From: Engraulis encrasicolus
Lineage: Eukaryota; Chordata; Actinopteri; Clupeiformes; Engraulidae
Assembly: GCF_034702125.1 (NCBI RefSeq)
Contig: NC_085878.1
Location: forward strand, 26,730,951 to 26,794,950
DNA length: 64,000 nt
Direction of reading: 5' to 3'
Shown here: positions 52,701 to 63,640 of the stretch, piece by piece
Numbering within the stretch: position 1 is the stretch's first letter
Layout: every line of letters begins with the position of its first letter
Made by a program: the position numbers and the translations under genes
Notes under the pieces: generated by a model
Told to the model about the DNA's origin: nothing
The model's database searches: none
The model's input: only the letters and a program-made list of their open reading frames with translations

Positions 52701-54512
52701 GTGTACCTGTGTCATCTTCCCTTTACCGTACTTTAAAGAGATAATCAATGGCTACACTCTCATTTTGTACTCTACCAGTGCATTTGAAGCAGCAGCTGTG
52801 TCTTTTGTAGATATTGTATAAGTACGTCCCGTTGCAGTTATAGGTTCCACTACCAGAAGCACATCCTGATGATCCATGACAAGTCTATCTGGTCTGAAGG
52901 GAAAAGTGAAGGATGGAGATGGTCCATGAGGATGCAAGAAGTTCAGTTTCACCTCTCCAGTGCTCGGCATACATTCCTCAACACATGCTAGCCACCAGTT
53001 GCCATCATATACAGCTACAACATACCCTTTGATGCTTGAAAATGTAACACATTCCTTTACTGAGCTCACTCTTTCAACTCTGCCTTCTCTGAATGCTGAA
53101 AATGGCCTAACTTCTACTGTGTCCATTGACAATGGGCAGAAGCTGTGTAGTTTTTGAGTACCTGCAATAGTTCTTGCAGATTCCAACCTTTTCAACAGGT
53201 TCTCAGCTTCATGATGGTACATCTCTGTTGTGGCAAACTGGCAATGGATGTTCTTGAGAGAGATGCGCCATCATGAAGCTGAGAACCTGTTGAAGAGGTT
53301 TGAATCTGCAAGAACTATTCCAGGTACTCAAAAACTACACAGCTTCTGCCCATTGTCAATGGACATTAGGCCATTTTCCGCATTCAGAGAAGGAGTTGAA
53401 AGAGTGAGCTCAGTAAAGGAATGTGTTACATTTTCAAGCATCAAAGGGTATGTTGTAGCTGTATATGATGGCAACTGGTGGCTAGCATGTGTTGAGGAAT
53501 GTATGCTGAGCACTGGAGAGGTGAAACTGAACTTCCTGCATCCTCATGGACCATCTCCATCCTTCACTTTTCCCTTCAGACCAGATAGACTTGTCATGGA
53601 TCATCAGGATGTGCTTCTGGTAGTGGAACCTAACTTTAACGGGACGTACTTATACATTATCTACAAAAGACACAGCTGCTGCTTCAAATGCACTGGTAGA
53701 GTACAAAATGAGAGTGTAGCCATTGATTATCTCTTTAAAGTACGGTAAAGGGAAGATGACACAGGTACACAGAGAAGGAATGTTCAAACATTCACATATC
53801 ATCATTTGGTGTGTATAAATGGACATCTGCCTTAGTTTCTGAAACCTGGGACCATGGAAACTGACCATTTTTGTTTTGTTTTTGTTTTGTCATGTGATGC
53901 TACTATGGTATTACCATATTATTAGTAAGTGGTCTGTATGATGCCATATTTGTGAGTCAAATTCTCTCTGAAATGAATAAAGAACCGAACACCAGCATTT
54001 GAGGTATTGCTAATGACATTGCCGGCTACGTTTGGACAAGGAACTGGCCATTTTAAAATATAGTTTTTTTAGATATTCAATTTTTAATTTTTCAATTCAT
54101 ATTCTGAGAGTTGTTGTATTCCAAGCTGATTGTGTAATATGTAGAGCCAGAAAAGAGCTTTCAAACAATACCACAGGCATCTTTTTGTGACTAACACTGA
54201 CTGATATATTCAAGGCTGAATGTATAGTGTCCTACCCTCACATGTGAACCTTTCCTAGTCTGTTTCTCCCTTAATATTAGTGTCAGATTCAAACCAATGC
54301 AGTTCTGGGGTGCTACCTTGCTACTAAAAAGGCACACCAAGTATGATTGAAATCCGGATCGGTCGGGTCCCAAAGCGTCTGATTTCACGTGAAATGACCC
54401 AAAAGCATTGTTGCTAACCAGTTAGCAACTTAGTAGGTTTCCAATGGGAAATTGCATTGCAACCAAGTAAGTTGACGCTGTAGAGAAATGCACCCCTGTA
54501 CCGTTCTATTTC

Positions 54513-54590
<78 letters not shown>

Positions 54591-55117
54591 TTCTCTCTGT
54601 GTGTGTCTGGCTGGCTGTCTGACTGTGTTTGATGCATATCTAGTGGGATGTTATTGGAAGGTCTTTGCCATGTAAATAAGGGAATTATACTACAGTTTCT
54701 TATAGCAGTGAAGTTGAGCAGTTCCACAGCATATAGTAGTTTCAGATTAATAATATATAGAAGACTATCCTAAGTATAATGCCAGGTCAATCCCTCCATC
54801 AACTCTGAGATGGTTTGTATATCCTTCCCCTATCTGGCATTTGCACTGGTGATCAAGTCTACTTCACATTTTTGAAATGCTGCAAGTCACTTTTGGGACC
54901 AAACTGGCAGAACAAATGTCTCGTCTGACAAAAAAAATGTGTGGCTTTAAAATTCAGCCGCATAATGAAATGCACTTTTTTCCCCCTGAAATCCATTTTG
55001 AAATGCAAATTATTAATGCCAAGTTGGCCACTTCTGAGACCACACTGGAGGAACAAGGGTCATTTGACATAACATAAAAAGTTGCAGTGTAAAAGTTCAC
55101 TTGAATTAATGTAATGC

Positions 55118-55155
<38 letters not shown>

Positions 55156-55244
55156 CGTGTGTACGTGTGTACGTGTGTGTACAGGGCATGGCCCTCAGTC
55201 TGGGCGACAAGATCAACCTTTCCCAGAAGAAGACTGCGTCATAG
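35266..55244 (+). CDS. copb1: Coatomer subunit beta (beta-COP), 21 coding exons
   Basis: Coding exons: 35266-35356, 35593-35822, 36429-36598, 38441-38555, 38716-38808, 39029-39166, 39498-39617, 39925-40032, 40365-40511, 40965-41110, 42932-43028, 44336-44496, 44764-44884, 45517-45744, 46103-46282, 46899-47043, 47355-47474, 49459-49604, 50912-51001, 51388-51543, 55185-55244. They sum to 2862 nt, 953 residues plus stop, the same length as human COPB1, with every phase matching and GT-AG borders. The ATG has a good context (GCACCATGA). Beta-COP is part of the heptameric COPI coat that forms Golgi-to-ER and intra-Golgi vesicles; with delta-COP it makes an AP-like subcomplex in the cytosol and on Golgi membranes. 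Residues to about 535 are an adaptin-type HEAT solenoid, followed by a linker, the beta C-terminal domain and the appendage platform. No frame damage despite many intronic transposons. Confidence 0.97.
36731..36780. repeat. (TA)n microsatellite
   Basis: About 50 bases of pure TA directly before a SINE in copb1 intron 3. Confidence 0.95.
36784..36940 (+). mobile_element. tRNA-derived SINE
   Basis: GGACCTAGGTTTGATTCCGG contains a B-box-like GGTTTGATTCC, as in a tRNA-derived head. The body CTCGCTCTCCCAGTCGCTTC with CTGTCACC, and the end AAGGCATAGAAGCCCCCCAAA, match a common fish SINE body and tail. The A box is weak. A reverse fragment of the same type is at 9808-9925. Confidence 0.7.
37697..38332. 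mobile_element. hAT-type MITE with perfect 8-bp target duplication
   Basis: The termini CAGGTGTCAAGAGTAAAAG and CTTTTACTTTTGACACCTCTG are inverted repeats. CCTGTAGA occurs at 37689-37696 and 38333-38340, an exact 8-bp duplication. A second MITE (37745-38096) is inserted in it. A relative lies at 57077-57299. Confidence 0.9.
37745..38096. mobile_element. hAT-type MITE nested in another MITE
   Basis: TAGGGATGCAAACGATTAAT and the mirrored TTTGCATCCCTA are the ends. The 8-bp flanks CATGTAAT and CATGTAAC differ by one base. The interior is rich in ATCGATTAAT motifs. Confidence 0.9.
41169..41656. mobile_element. MITE with CTGCCCTACAAT termini and TACA duplication
   Basis: CTGCCCTACAATTTCAGAAC at the left is mirrored by GTTCTGATATTGTAGGGCAG at the right. 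TACA flanks both ends (41165-41168 and 41657-41660). The interior repeats GCAGTATAAT and encodes nothing recognisable. It lies in copb1 intron 10. Confidence 0.85.
42117..42461. mobile_element. Palindromic MITE at TTAA (inner element 1)
   Basis: TTAAAGTGATACTGTCCCAT at the left is mirrored by ATGGGACAGTATCACTTTAA at the right. TTAA on both sides fits a piggyBac- or Kolobok-type target. The arms are about 170 bases each. Confidence 0.87.
42464..42867. mobile_element. Palindromic MITE at TTAA (inner element 2)
   Basis: TTAAAGGGCAACTCCTGCC is mirrored by GGCACGAGTTGCCCTTTAA. The long arms share CTTGACTTGTCAGTAGCCGG and its reverse complement. It is separated from inner element 1 by two bases. 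Confidence 0.87.
43066..43806. mobile_element. CCTCCGCCAAGGAGGT-type repeat with a nested MITE
   Basis: ACCTCCGCCAAGGAGGTAAT occurs at 43069, then again in altered form at 43145, followed by TTTGTTTGTCTGTC. A CCTTGGCAGAGGTCTGC end lies near 43777-43793. Between them, about 43283-43668 has inverted ends GGGCCAAAACATACCAAGGC and GCCCTGGTGTGTAAGACCCC and looks like a separate MITE. It lies in copb1 intron 11. Confidence 0.6.
44925..45516 (+). repeat. Tandem repeat of about 270 bp derived from the copb1 exon-14 border
   Basis: Marker pairs such as CATAACAGCAT, TTTTCTCCACTAGTC and ACCTTGTTGTAGTTGTTT recur about 266-270 bases apart. The units contain partial copies of the start of exon 14: TCATTTGTGGCCGAGTCCAT at 45128, TCATTTGTGGCTGAGTCC at 45254, GTTGATCATGGCCACCATCT at 45402 and at 44934. 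The real exon starts at 45517 after CTCTGCAG. Confidence 0.8.
45759..45855. repeat. (CA)n microsatellite right after copb1 exon 14
   Basis: About 95 bases of pure CA starting 15 bases past the exon-14 donor GTAAGA, then a CG repeat. Confidence 0.95.
47781..49078. mobile_element. hAT-type element, about 1.3 kb, non-autonomous
   Basis: The ends CAGGGCTCTAAATTAAC and GTTAATTTAGAGCCCTG are inverted repeats. TTACCCCC occurs at 47773-47780 and 49079-49086. CTAGCC/GGCTGGT repeats lie near both ends. The inside has a CpG-rich part (47990-48160) and an AAT tract, but no transposase is recognisable. It lies in copb1 intron 17; a short relative is at 20221-20397. Confidence 0.85.
48891..48939. repeat. 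(AAT)n microsatellite
   Basis: About 16 AAT units inside the hAT-type element. Confidence 0.93.
49615..49715. repeat. (GT)n and (GTGC)n microsatellite
   Basis: GT repeats pass into pure GTGC tetranucleotides, beginning about 10 bases after the donor of the copb1 exon at 49459-49604. Confidence 0.93.
50690..50905. repeat. (CTC)n microsatellite forming a copb1 polypyrimidine tract
   Basis: Over 100 bases of CTC repeats with CGT interruptions end at CTCCGCTGCAG, the acceptor of the exon at 50912. Confidence 0.95.
51687..51966. mobile_element. hAT-type MITE with perfect 8-bp target duplication
   Basis: TAGGGATGTAAAT and ATTTACATCCCTA are the ends. CCTGCAGG occurs exactly at 51679-51686 and 51967-51974. 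The interior repeats CGATACGAT-like motifs. It lies in copb1 intron 20. Confidence 0.92.
52752..53222 (-). pseudogene. Transposon-borne coding module, left arm (Tudor-like domain)
   Basis: 156 codons reading outward from the palindrome centre. After a short charged start ([16 protein letters not shown]) comes [18 protein letters not shown], then [12 protein letters not shown] and [10 protein letters not shown], ending near TATGRTYT. This layout resembles a small SH3/Tudor-type barrel seen in many uncharacterised fish proteins. I do not recognise the parent gene. No transposase motif is present, so it is probably the tail of a longer element protein. Left and right copies align with small differences. 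Confidence 0.55.
53260..53748 (+). pseudogene. Transposon-borne coding module, right arm (Tudor-like domain)
   Basis: The inverted counterpart of the module at 52752-53222. Relative to the left arm it lacks 9 bases near 53365 and 3 bases near 53391, both in frame, and then shifts frame near 53632, right after VVEP, so its end is unrelated. It therefore encodes only the barrel-like part correctly. A decayed third copy lies at about 24175-24450. Confidence 0.55.
54516..54585. repeat. (CT)n microsatellite
   Basis: About 70 bases of pure CT in copb1 intron 20. Confidence 0.93.
55112..55184. repeat. (GT)n tract leading into the last copb1 acceptor
   Basis: GT repeats with few interruptions run from 55121 to the acceptor GTGTGTACAG at 55175-55184; the final coding exon starts at 55185. 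There is almost no normal polypyrimidine tract. Confidence 0.9.
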
Positions 55245-55465
55245 ACATGAAGCTTCATCATCAATGGTGTACATGACAGCTGGTGTGATTGTGATTCCCA
55301 TCCGACCAAGCACCACCCACCATCCAGTCCCACCCACACAGTGCTCAGTAACCCCTCTCTCCCCTCATCCCTCTCTCTCTTTCTGTATCTTTCCCTTTCT
55401 TTCTCTGTATATTTCTCTTTCTCATCCTCTTTCTATTTGCACAGTGCTCTTGTCTACCCCCCCTC

Positions 55466-55468
<3 letters not shown>

Positions 55469-55550
<82 letters not shown>
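55469..55550. repeat. (TC)n microsatellite in the copb1 3' UTR
   Basis: About 80 bases of TC between the copb1 stop (55244) and its polyadenylation signal (55778). Confidence 0.93.
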
Positions 55551-55777
55551 TCCCCATTCTCCGCTGGCCCTGTGGTGCTCCTCTCTCCCAGCTTGCTGGC
55601 CAGGGACTGTCAGTCCTGTTGGATATTGAGTTGGCAGGGGGATTATAATTCTTATTATTGTTTAGATTTCCACTAAAGATATCACTATGCTTTATCTCAG
55701 ATCCATTCCCTTGTATCCCCCTCTCCCCCTCGCCTCACTCATCCATGGATTGTCCGTAATACTTGTCTGTAACTTTC

Positions 55778-55783
55778 AATAAA
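55778..55783 (+). terminator. copb1 polyadenylation signal
   Basis: AATAAA about 535 bases after the stop codon, followed by A-rich sequence and then TG/T-rich sequence (TTTTGTTCATGTCTTTTGTCTG region), the expected order for a 3' end. Confidence 0.75.
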
Positions 55784-57076
55784 AAATCAAATGCAGATTA
55801 CCCATATCATTTTTGTTCATGTCTTTTGTCTGTTGTATTGCCTGCTTTTTTTCCTTCTGATTTGTTGTTTTTTGGTGTTTGGGATGGTAGGAGTTCCCTT
55901 GAATGCTCCCCTTATCTTGGCACGTTTGAATGTTGCTGCCGTTTCTCACAGCGGTCGCTCTGCCGGGATGGCATTTCCTTCGACCGCAAATGACGCAACT
56001 TGAGCATTTTTGCCGTCCTTTTGATCGAAATCTTCAGGAATTTTCGGGGGTCACATGCATTTGTGATGACGACATGCATGCAAACCAGGGTACACGACCA
56101 CACAGCAATATGGATCCTTTCAGCTAATCAATTGAATTATGTATTTAAGACATACAGCAGTCAATGGTTTATAGAAAACTAGAATATACTGCATATAGAG
56201 CCTTACATACAACATCGTAAGGTAGATCTGGATATTTTCAAGTCAGTCATTTGTAAAGGTGCCCTCCCTGTAATAGGCTGTGTTGCCAATGTGTATTGTT
56301 CTCTGGGGACCCAGGGGATCGCTGCTTAGCTTTGTGTACATCAAAACATACTTTGTGTGCATCTGTGTTGTTGTCAGCTAGTCCAGACGACTATTTTTAG
56401 GCTGTGTTTTTCACTTGTTGACTTTTGGCCCTGATAATTACGGGTTGTCAGTGACTCCTCTACTGTAAATGGGATGCTCCTCTAGATGAACGATGCTGCC
56501 CTGCCAGTATCAGTAAAAATAAGGTTTGTTCAGGGTTTTTACACAGAGGATAAAATATGACTGAAATCTGCTGATGCGAACATGGAACGTGTGGAGGGGG
56601 GAGGTCTCTGGTTTAATCCCATTAAGACCACGAGCAATTGTGAGTAGAGAGGTTTTTCGTTCCCCCCATAAATTTTGCATTAACTCTCATTTTATAGGAC
56701 TGTAAAAAGCCAAACTAACGTGATTATGGACCTCCCTGGTTGCATATAGATCAACGGGTAATGTGTGCTGCTCAAAAATTATCTCCAATGTCATTTCAAG
56801 GGGAGAGTCGAATTTCATGCAGAGAAAACATTAATATCCCTACGTGGGGTGTAATTGTTAAGGCCTATTGTAAAATCTTGATGTTCGCCTTTGCAAACAC
56901 ATAGTGTGTCAAGCCCAAACAAAAGTGCATTGCTGTCTTTGGATGGTGTATATCATTTTTATGAAAACATGGCAGGACGATATAGGTCAAGGGTCATTGC
57001 AGGGTGAGGTGATGTTTACTCACCAGCCAAAGTGGCTGAAGCCATGCTTGGCCTCTGGAGAGGTTGTGACTAACTG

Positions 57077-57299
57077 CAGAGGTGACAAAAGTAAAAGTGA
57101 ATCGATGATGTAGGTACCACACTAGCACACAGCTGTTACACCAGTTATTCTACTGTGCCCCACCACAAATTTGATTCAACCCATGCAGTCAGCTGATCAT
57201 AAGACAAGCACACAGGTCTACTGGTTACTCAGACAAGTTACATGAGTTTGAGGGAAACTGAGCCTTTTTTTACTTTTACTTTCACTCTTGACACGTCTG
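57077..57299. mobile_element. hAT-type MITE related to 37697-38332
   Basis: The ends CAGAGGTGACAAAAGTAAAAG and CTTTCACTCTTGACACGTCTG are inverted repeats. The interior shares GTCAGCTGATCATAAGACAAG with the MITE in copb1 intron 3. The flanks ACTAACTG and TGTAACTG match at six of eight bases. Confidence 0.8.
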
Positions 57300-58421
57300 T
57301 GTAACTGTAAATATCATTCAAAAAGGATTGATGACAAATGCCCTTGCAAACAGACAACCCCTTCCAGTTTTAACTGCTAAGCATTCCTAAATGTTTTGGG
57401 GTAAATACAATCAGAAAATCAGTGTTTAGGCTTCCAACGACTAGCCTGATTATCATCGACTTTCAAATCTCTTCGAGACTAGGTCTGACCAAGAGCATAA
57501 CAATTAACGTTTCCCAAACGGTATGGTTAACCCACCTCCCTTGTTTTGCTACTGGTCGAGGCTAGAAAAGGCTGACTCCAAAGTTTAAATCAAACATTTT
57601 CTTAATCCCAATAGAATGTTTCTGCTGAAATCGCGTCACCGCCTTGAACACGCCTCTACCCAAGGCCGGTAGATCTGTTCGAAGTCGATTGGTGTCTGAC
57701 AAAGTGGGTGGAGTTCCCAATTTTTTCGGAGATCAGAAATTATATTCACATTGCTTTTGGCCTGACTGCGTCACTAGGAGGGCGTTGCCTGGCTAGCCAA
57801 TAGCTACAGTCGTCTTTCGGAAGCTGTTGAGAGCAAAGGCATTACATTATGTTGGGGATTAACGTGTACAGATTATTTCTTACATTCCAAACACTTACCA
57901 AATTGTGCTTTGCCTTTTCATATTAATGCCATAAACAATGTACACTAACATGTTAAAATGACATTTCCTTAATTGTTATGCTTTTGGGCTATTGTGTTAT
58001 AACAGGATTGCGCTTGTGTAGTAATAAAATTGTTTCAGGGAGGCCCTTGCAAAAAAACAGATTTTCCTTTTCAGACAGTCTTTCATTCAGCCTAACTGTG
58101 TAAATGTTTTATCACATAACAAACAATAAAAAGAACAGCAACAACCAAGAACAATAAAATGGACACATTCATTGTGGCCAGCAAGAATGTGTCGCACATA
58201 CTACACTTAGATGTTCGCAAGTTCAGTCAAGTGTCGTGTCAATTGTTCTATGACAAAAAGGTATTTTTACAATCTGAAAGGAATGCTTTGCTCACTCTCC
58301 AGTTTTTTTCCAGAGCCTATTTGCCTCTTGCTCTTGCTGCCTTCAAATATCCCTGACATATACATGACATGTAACATGTGACTAGAAATAAGCTCTCCCC
58401 TTCTTTTACATTTACCAACAG

Positions 58422-58703
58422 CAGGGCTGGATTAATGCACAGGCTAGATACGGCTGAAGCATAGGGGCTCCCACCTGCCAGGGGGGCCATGATTGGCCAA
58501 AAGTGGAAAAATTGCAGAATTGTGACAAGATGCAATATTGACAAAATCATCTGTTGAGTTTAGTGCTGTTGGTAGACATGTTATTCTTAATTCCAACCTC
58601 ATAATTATGACACTGTGTATGTACATTTGTCGCTAAATTACCTTCCGTGCTGCCCACAGAAACCTGTAGCCTAGGGGCCCTAGGCCATCTTATTCCGGCC
58701 CTG
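58422..58703. mobile_element. hAT-type MITE, CAGGGCYGGATTAA termini
   Basis: CAGGGCTGGATTAATGC at the left and ATTCCGGCCCTG at the right. The flanks ACCAACAG and GCCAACAT agree at six of eight positions. No coding capacity. Confidence 0.75.
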
Positions 58704-59750
58704 GCCAACATGCCTGCCTGCCTGCCTGCTGCACTCCCTCTGCACCTCGGTGCTTGAGGACGCAGTGGTTTTTTAGAGGTAGCTGGGGATTCAGACTTAA
58801 TTGAAATTCTTGGCATTCCTCTAAGGCTACAGTGTAGAGTGGGAGTCAAATCAGTTAATCCCGCCCTTCAGAATAAATACTGCCATCCTTTCTCCGTACA
58901 AGAGGGGACACCAGAGGTAAAACATAAGCACAAACATAAAACATGAACATATTGTTCTGTGGATGTTTGTCATAACTGTCATTATAGATGTATTACTGAT
59001 GGTGTAATTGTTTTACATTTGTGTGAAACACACACACACACACACACACATACACACACGCTGGCACATTTTAGACGTGTGTACCTATTGTCCAATAAAT
59101 GATACCAAAACACCACTGGTTTTGGCCAGACCTTTTCAGCATTCAGCATGTTGTTTTTTGTGTGTAAAAAAGCATGTGGTGTAGTCAGAATGTTCAGACC
59201 TTGAGACCAACTCTACCCAGACAACTTTTTTCTGGACAATTCCATTGCACAACCTCAGGAACACTGAAAGGTGGGTGTGTGAGGGCTGAGGGCAGTGTCG
59301 TCCAGCTGTGAAAACACTCAACAACACAAATATCATTCCCAGTCATTTGCCTTATTTGCTCAACACACAGGCATCTCCACTTAAACACTGGTGGATAGTA
59401 TCCCTGGTGTGTCCTCGAGGAGCATGCAGAAGTTACTGTAAAGTCCTCACAGGCTCTTAAAAGATGTGCCGTTTGAATGATTACTCCGTGCGTAATGGTC
59501 TGAGACGGTAAATAAATGTGCAATAGCCTACAGACTTGACTCAATAGATTCATAATTACTTATTCTGTGCCCACCATAAAACATTAGTTGCCCACAGTTA
59601 TGTCACTCAATAAAAGGCCTAATAATAATTTAAAAAATAACTGCGTATTAGGCTACACGCTATTACTGTCGTGCGCAAATTTGCCATACGACCATATTGT
59701 ATGCGAAACATGTTTACGATAGACTGACATTTATTATGTAGGCTATATTA

Positions 59751-60225
<475 letters not shown>

Positions 60226-62661
60226 TGAAGGGGTGTATTGCTCTGGTAGCGAACGGGGACCCCGCGAACGGAAAGGGGGTTTCTGATAAGAATCCTGACC
60301 GAGGCCTGCGTGTGAATTCGTTCTTTTGAGGACTGACAAAAGAAAAGATTTTAGCACAAAACACGGCGCGTATCGTTTTTATTTGTGCGCAATGTGGGTT
60401 GGTAACGTCGTATTGTGGTATTATGGTATTGGAACATTCGTCTTTTGCAGCATTTGAGATCCTGTCTAATACGACCACTTCATTTCATCTGAAAACTTTT
60501 AAAAGGTAACCCGCTCTTGACTAATAACGTGTATGTGCGTAGTTAGCCAATCGTCATACCAGCAGTCTATCCAAACCAACTGCGAAGTAGCCTGCCCCGA
60601 TCGTTCTTTGACCGTCAAGCAAAAGAATTCAAAACAGAGGCCAAAACACATTTCATTTCACCACGGTGTGAGTTATTTTGCGTCTAGACAGTAGCCGCTG
60701 GCAATCCCTAAAAAACGACGGTGAAGCCTGATCATTTATAAACCGCTGCTGGATTGGAGAATGGCGAACTTTTCCCCGGCACAGCAAAGTACCACTTTAT
60801 AGTTTGATTGTACATGTAATCCCAATACGCAGACCGCCTGAAGCGATAGACTGCGTTATGTAAACGACTTCTAATTTGTTAGTAATTACACTGGCACATT
60901 ATCTTCAGTTTGCATAAGGCTGAGTTGTAGCAAAGCGCACGGCTACAATGACACAATTCAAGCTTCCTTCGCTGTTAAAACAATGCCGCAATTGAGTGAC
61001 AATGCGGACTAAAGGCAAAGTTACTTTCCCCATGTTTACGGCGTTTTGTGCCCTTTAATTTACTGTATGATGTCCAGAAATGCCCTTAACTAGTTCTGTG
61101 AAAAATGTGTCGTTCTGTGAAAATGACGCCTGGTTTGATTTTTTAAATCACATCACTTACAGAACATTCTCCCAATGTAGACTAGTGCACATAAAGGACT
61201 GATGTGTCCAAAAACATGAGGCCTATTCATGTGCGAGCTCGCCTGGGCAGTACAGGGGGACAGCTGTGCATAGACACAGCTGCTGTTAAAACAACCATTC
61301 CCCAATCCTGGTCCCTGTCGCGCTTTACTGCAAGATATATGACATTCCAACAGCCAACAATTAGCTTAATTTCTCTCGAACTGAGCTTAGACCCCATACA
61401 GGCCTATGTCATCTATCTTGGAGTAACATTGTGAGGTACACCTAGTAACCGTGGACTATGGATAGGAGTCCACATGACATAAACCTCAGAAGTTAGTATT
61501 TTCAGACTATCCTTAAATAATTTCCAGTCATACATGGCTCGCCTTTGTAGACCTTGGCCTTTGTGTGACTCTGGAATAGGGTTAATTTTCTTCAAGTCAG
61601 GCTATCCGTAGGGGAGCACGTGCAAAGGGGGTTATTCAAGGGGGGGAGGGGTGCATTCTTTGCAGCTGGTTTTCTTAAAAGCTCATTAACCATACACCAT
61701 GCCTTGCGTGTGTTATTGGGCTGATCGGATTACAGGTCTTCATTTGGCTCAAACCAGCATTCACATGCGGCTAGTCATCATCAGCCATATACTGGTTACT
61801 GTAGATCACATTTCATGTGACGTAGGGGGTAACAGTTCCTTCCATTTCACATACCGCTGTCATATTGAGCCATACTCTATGGAAAGGACAAGTTCTGTAT
61901 TTGCACACAGACAGGCACAGAGCCAACCTGTTGCACGGAAAGCACCTCTTGTCTGAGGGTAGGCTGCATTGCAAGTTTGCTGATATTTAGGAGCTACCAT
62001 GTTACAAATTGTGACATGTTATTTGGTAAATATCATTTAATTGTCCGCCTATGTTCGTATACAGTGTGTGCAAGAAGTCCCACGATCTTACCAAGGCAAT
62101 TTCATGTTGTTAATATCATTATGGTGTTCATGTGTCAAGAATGTATCTGGGAAAAGTAAATTTAGGACTTCAGAATCATGAACTTTCTTGCGACCCACAG
62201 TCTTGTGACCAGGACCCACAGTATCCACTCCAAGCCCCCTCATAGTTGCAACTAGCCCAGTACAATCAGGGCCCCACTCAGTGTTGTTTTCATAACATCA
62301 ATGCCTATCTGCAACGGGCAGAACCGATCTCTGTGTAGCCCTCATAATGCACGCCGTACCCTCCTGTGGCACGCTGTAATAGTCATTGAAAAAGTTAACT
62401 ACTAGTGCTACACTACTATATGACATAGCACAGGGCCTTTAGTAATGCACTATGACTTGGTCATTGCCATTCTGGTTACAGCAAATTTATAACGGCGTGT
62501 CTTAACGAGTTAATAATCAACACCAGCTGACATCAGCATGCGTGTGCCAGCCGTGCGTTAGTTGGCCCATGCCATGACTTCTCCAACAGCACTGGATGCC
62601 ATCACCGCAGAGGCAGGTTACACATTAAACTGTGGAACACCTGCAGACACAAAAGTCTTTT

Positions 62662-62663
<2 letters not shown>

Positions 62664-62732
<69 letters not shown>
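62664..62732. repeat. (TC)n microsatellite
   Basis: About 65 bases of pure TC in rras2 intron 1. Confidence 0.93.
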
Positions 62733-62936
62733 TACATCCTGTTTTTATCAGTTTTTCTCTTTTCGCTTGAGCGTTTGCCAGTTTGGAATGTTTTGTTGAG
62801 GCTAACAAATCTGTGTTAAAGTTCATCATTTATTTATACACGCGTAACAGCAGAGGCGGCAAAACGGTGACACGATGGAAAGTGCTTTTGTTTGGTGGTG
62901 TTTCTAGAAATCTCTATCCAACAGCAACACCTCCCC

Positions 62937-63079
<143 letters not shown>

Positions 63080-63150
63080 CAACACCCCCTCACCCCCCAC
63101 CCGTCCAGCTGGGCAGTGAGTAAAGGCTTTCCCATTCGAGGGAGAGTAGA

Positions 63151-63245
<95 letters not shown>

Positions 63246-63298
63246 TGTGTGTGTGTGAGAGAGAGTGTGTGTGTGTGTGTGTGTGGGGGGGGGGGGGG
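63151..63298. repeat. (GT)n, (GA)n and (G)n compound microsatellite
   Basis: GT repeats to about 63225, then alternating GA and GT blocks, ending in a run of G. Confidence 0.95.
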
Positions 63299-63454
63299 TC
63301 TTTACATCTGATTCATGTCAGGTTAATCACCACGGAGAAGTCGGAATTCCGCTCTGGAAAAGGAAGCGGCTCCACTCCACTCTTGCTGGTTCTCCAGGGG
63401 GCCGAGGGGATGTGGATGGGAAAATATGAGCTGCATGCACTCCCTATGAGGCTG

Positions 63455-63640
63455 GGGGACTAGCAGAGGAGAGAGGAGGAGAGGCTGTCACTATCAGAGG
63501 AGAGGAGAGGAGAGGCTGCAGGATTAGCAGAGGAGAGGACAGAAGATGAGAGAAGGAAAGGCTGTGGGACTAGCAGAAGAGAGGAGAGAAGACGAGAGGA
63601 GGAGAGGAGAGGCTGTGAGACTAGCAGAGGAGAGTAGAGG
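63455..63640. repeat. Purine-rich minisatellite, about 50-60 bp unit
   Basis: Four units contain ACTAGCAGAGGAGAG or a close variant followed by GAGGAGAGGCTGT; spacing is slightly irregular. Confidence 0.75.

Larger units (their letters stand above)
52062..54400. mobile_element. Near-palindromic long-TIR transposon, copy 2
   Basis: The element is two inverted arms, 52062-53217 and 53268-54400, around a 50-base centre. The ends GGGTCATTTCACGTGAAATC are exact inverted repeats. AAAA flanks both sides, and removing the element leaves a continuous TTTCACAAAAGCATTG, consistent with a 4-bp duplication. Each arm has an outer non-coding part (shared with copy 1 at 23633-25434) and an inner coding module reading outward. 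It fills copb1 intron 20. Confidence 0.9.
55800..59750. other. Intergenic region between copb1 and rras2
   Basis: No supported gene. It contains two MITEs (57077-57299 and 58422-58703) and a short CA tract at 59028-59057. The remainder is AT-rich unique-looking sequence. Confidence 0.6.

Noticed and set aside
53230..53748. A host gene encoding the HHEAENLL...LHPHGP protein
   Set aside because: It is one of two inverted copies wholly inside a transposon, with a frameshifted end and a decayed relative in another copy of the element.
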